5,992 bases of DNA from Erysipelotrichaceae bacterium. GTDB taxonomy: Bacteria; Bacillota_I; Bacilli_A; Erysipelotrichales; Erysipelotrichaceae. The stretch spans positions 1 to 5,992 of the forward strand of contig JAFOMB010000066.1 of the NCBI GenBank assembly GCA_017419065.1, given 5' to 3'. Both the position numbers and the translations under genes were made by a program. Of this stretch, positions 5,328 to 5,992 are shown in pieces (the first letter of the stretch is position 1; each line of letters starts with the position of its first letter). Under the pieces are notes generated by a model. The model did not search any database. It was not told the DNA's origin and worked only from the letters and a program-made list of their open reading frames with translations.

Positions 5328-5992
5328 ATGAAATCAACGCTGCTTGTCGGAGAACCGATGGGTCTCTTCATTGCCCAGGATGTCGGAAAACTCGAAGACA
5401 TCGAACACTGGGACTTCGCCACCTGCGGAGCCGAGCTCAATGTGGCCATCGGACTGAGCCGTCTTGAACACAAGGTCGGCTACATGACTAAACTCGGAAA
5501 CGATCCGTTCGGAAAGAGGATCGCCGCCAACATGAAGGAAAACGGCATCTCTACCGATCTCATCCGCTATACCGATGAACGATTCACGGGATTCATGCTG
5601 AAAGGGAAGGTCCTGGAAGGCGATCCGGGCATCTTCTACTTCCGCAAGAACTCGGCTGCTTCCACTCTCAACGGCAGCGATGTCGACGCCCTGGACTTCA
5701 GTGATTACGACTGGATCCACTGTACCGGTATCACCGGTGCTCTGACTGATTCCACAAGAGAGGCCTTGGACCACCTCGTAAAGAAAGCCAGAGAGCTCGG
5801 CATGACCTTCACCTTTGACCCGAACTTACGTCCGCAGTTATGGCCTTCCACCGAAGCCATGGCTGACTATATGAACAAGATGGCTTCCAAGGCAGATATC
5901 TTCTTGCCTGGTATCAAGGAATGCAAGATCTGCATCGGAGAAGATGATCCGAAAAAAGCAGCTCAGAAATACTTAGACATGGGATGCAAGTG
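5328..5992 (+). CDS. kdgK: 2-keto-3-deoxygluconate kinase (PfkB family), 3' end cut off by window
   Basis: The frame is open for 221 codons to the window end; full-length relatives are about 310-340 residues. KdgK phosphorylates 2-keto-3-deoxygluconate with ATP to KDPG, feeding the KDPG aldolase step of hexuronate/pectin or sugar-acid breakdown in the cytoplasm. The start LLVGEPMG (5-12) is typical of KDG kinases. CGAELNVAIGLSRL (33-46) is PfkB signature 1. FYFRKNSAAS (103-112) and FDPNLRPQLW (163-172) match the KDG-kinase substrate motifs; Y104, R106 and R168 correspond to sugar-binding Tyr/Arg residues known in the family. HCTGITGALT (131-140) is also characteristic. The catalytic GxGD motif lies beyond the window. 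It shares an operon with the regulator. The subfamily is well supported; fructokinase or another PfkB sugar kinase is a less likely alternative. Confidence 0.85.
   Translation, partial: MKSTLLVGEPMGLFIAQDVGKLEDIEHWDFATCGAELNVAIGLSRLEHKVGYMTKLGNDPFGKRIAANMKENGISTDLIRYTDERFTGFMLKGKVLEGDPGIFYFRKNSAASTLNGSDVDALDFSDYDWIHCTGITGALTDSTREALDHLVKKARELGMTFTFDPNLRPQLWPSTEAMADYMNKMASKADIFLPGIKECKICIGEDDPKKAAQKYLDMGCK

Noticed and set aside
5334..5774. Minus-strand open frame of 146 codons opposite the KDG kinase
   Set aside because: It is a codon-usage shadow of a clearly recognisable kinase; it shows no family motif of its own.

Overview
The window looks like a sugar-acid or organic-acid catabolic locus from a low-to-mid GC Firmicute (Bacillota). 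The reasons are strong AGGAGG-type ribosome binding sites, a sigma-A-like promoter, cre/LacI-type operators and short intergenic gaps. A clostridial or erysipelotrichial gut-type bacterium is my guess; no rRNA or other taxonomic marker is present, so this is inference from style only. No RNA genes, insertion sequences, CRISPR arrays or integration scars are visible.

The layout is divergent around a 281-bp control region (3997-4277). Leftward (minus strand) lie three genes in order: a multi-spanning permease of the ion-transporter/GntP-CitMHS type (2689-3996), a perfect 13-bp-stem hairpin with a short U-rich tail (2629-2659), a 716-residue stand-alone hydantoinase/oxoprolinase A-type ATPase-fold protein (414-2564), and, only 2 bp after its stop, a protein cut by the window edge that carries a zinc-peptidase-like HExxH motif (1-411). 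Rightward (plus strand) lie a LacI/GalR-family regulator (4278-5324) and, 3 bp after its stop, a PfkB-family 2-keto-3-deoxygluconate (KDG) kinase (5328 to the window end, truncated).

The control region holds two identical 13-bp sites, TGAAATCGGTTTC, one on the permease side (4087-4099) and one on the regulator side (4231-4243). Three more LacI/CcpA-like sites with a CG centre lie at or between them, and a good sigma-A promoter points at the permease. The simplest model is that the LacI-type regulator controls itself, the KDG kinase and the divergent permease-hydantoinase-HExxH operon in response to a sugar-acid metabolite, with possible CcpA input.

The unusual point is the pairing of a KDG kinase/regulator unit with a stand-alone HyuA-like protein (no HyuB partner in view, altered second phosphate motif, atypical C-terminus) and a translationally coupled HExxH protein. 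The substrate of that left arm cannot be read from the sequence.
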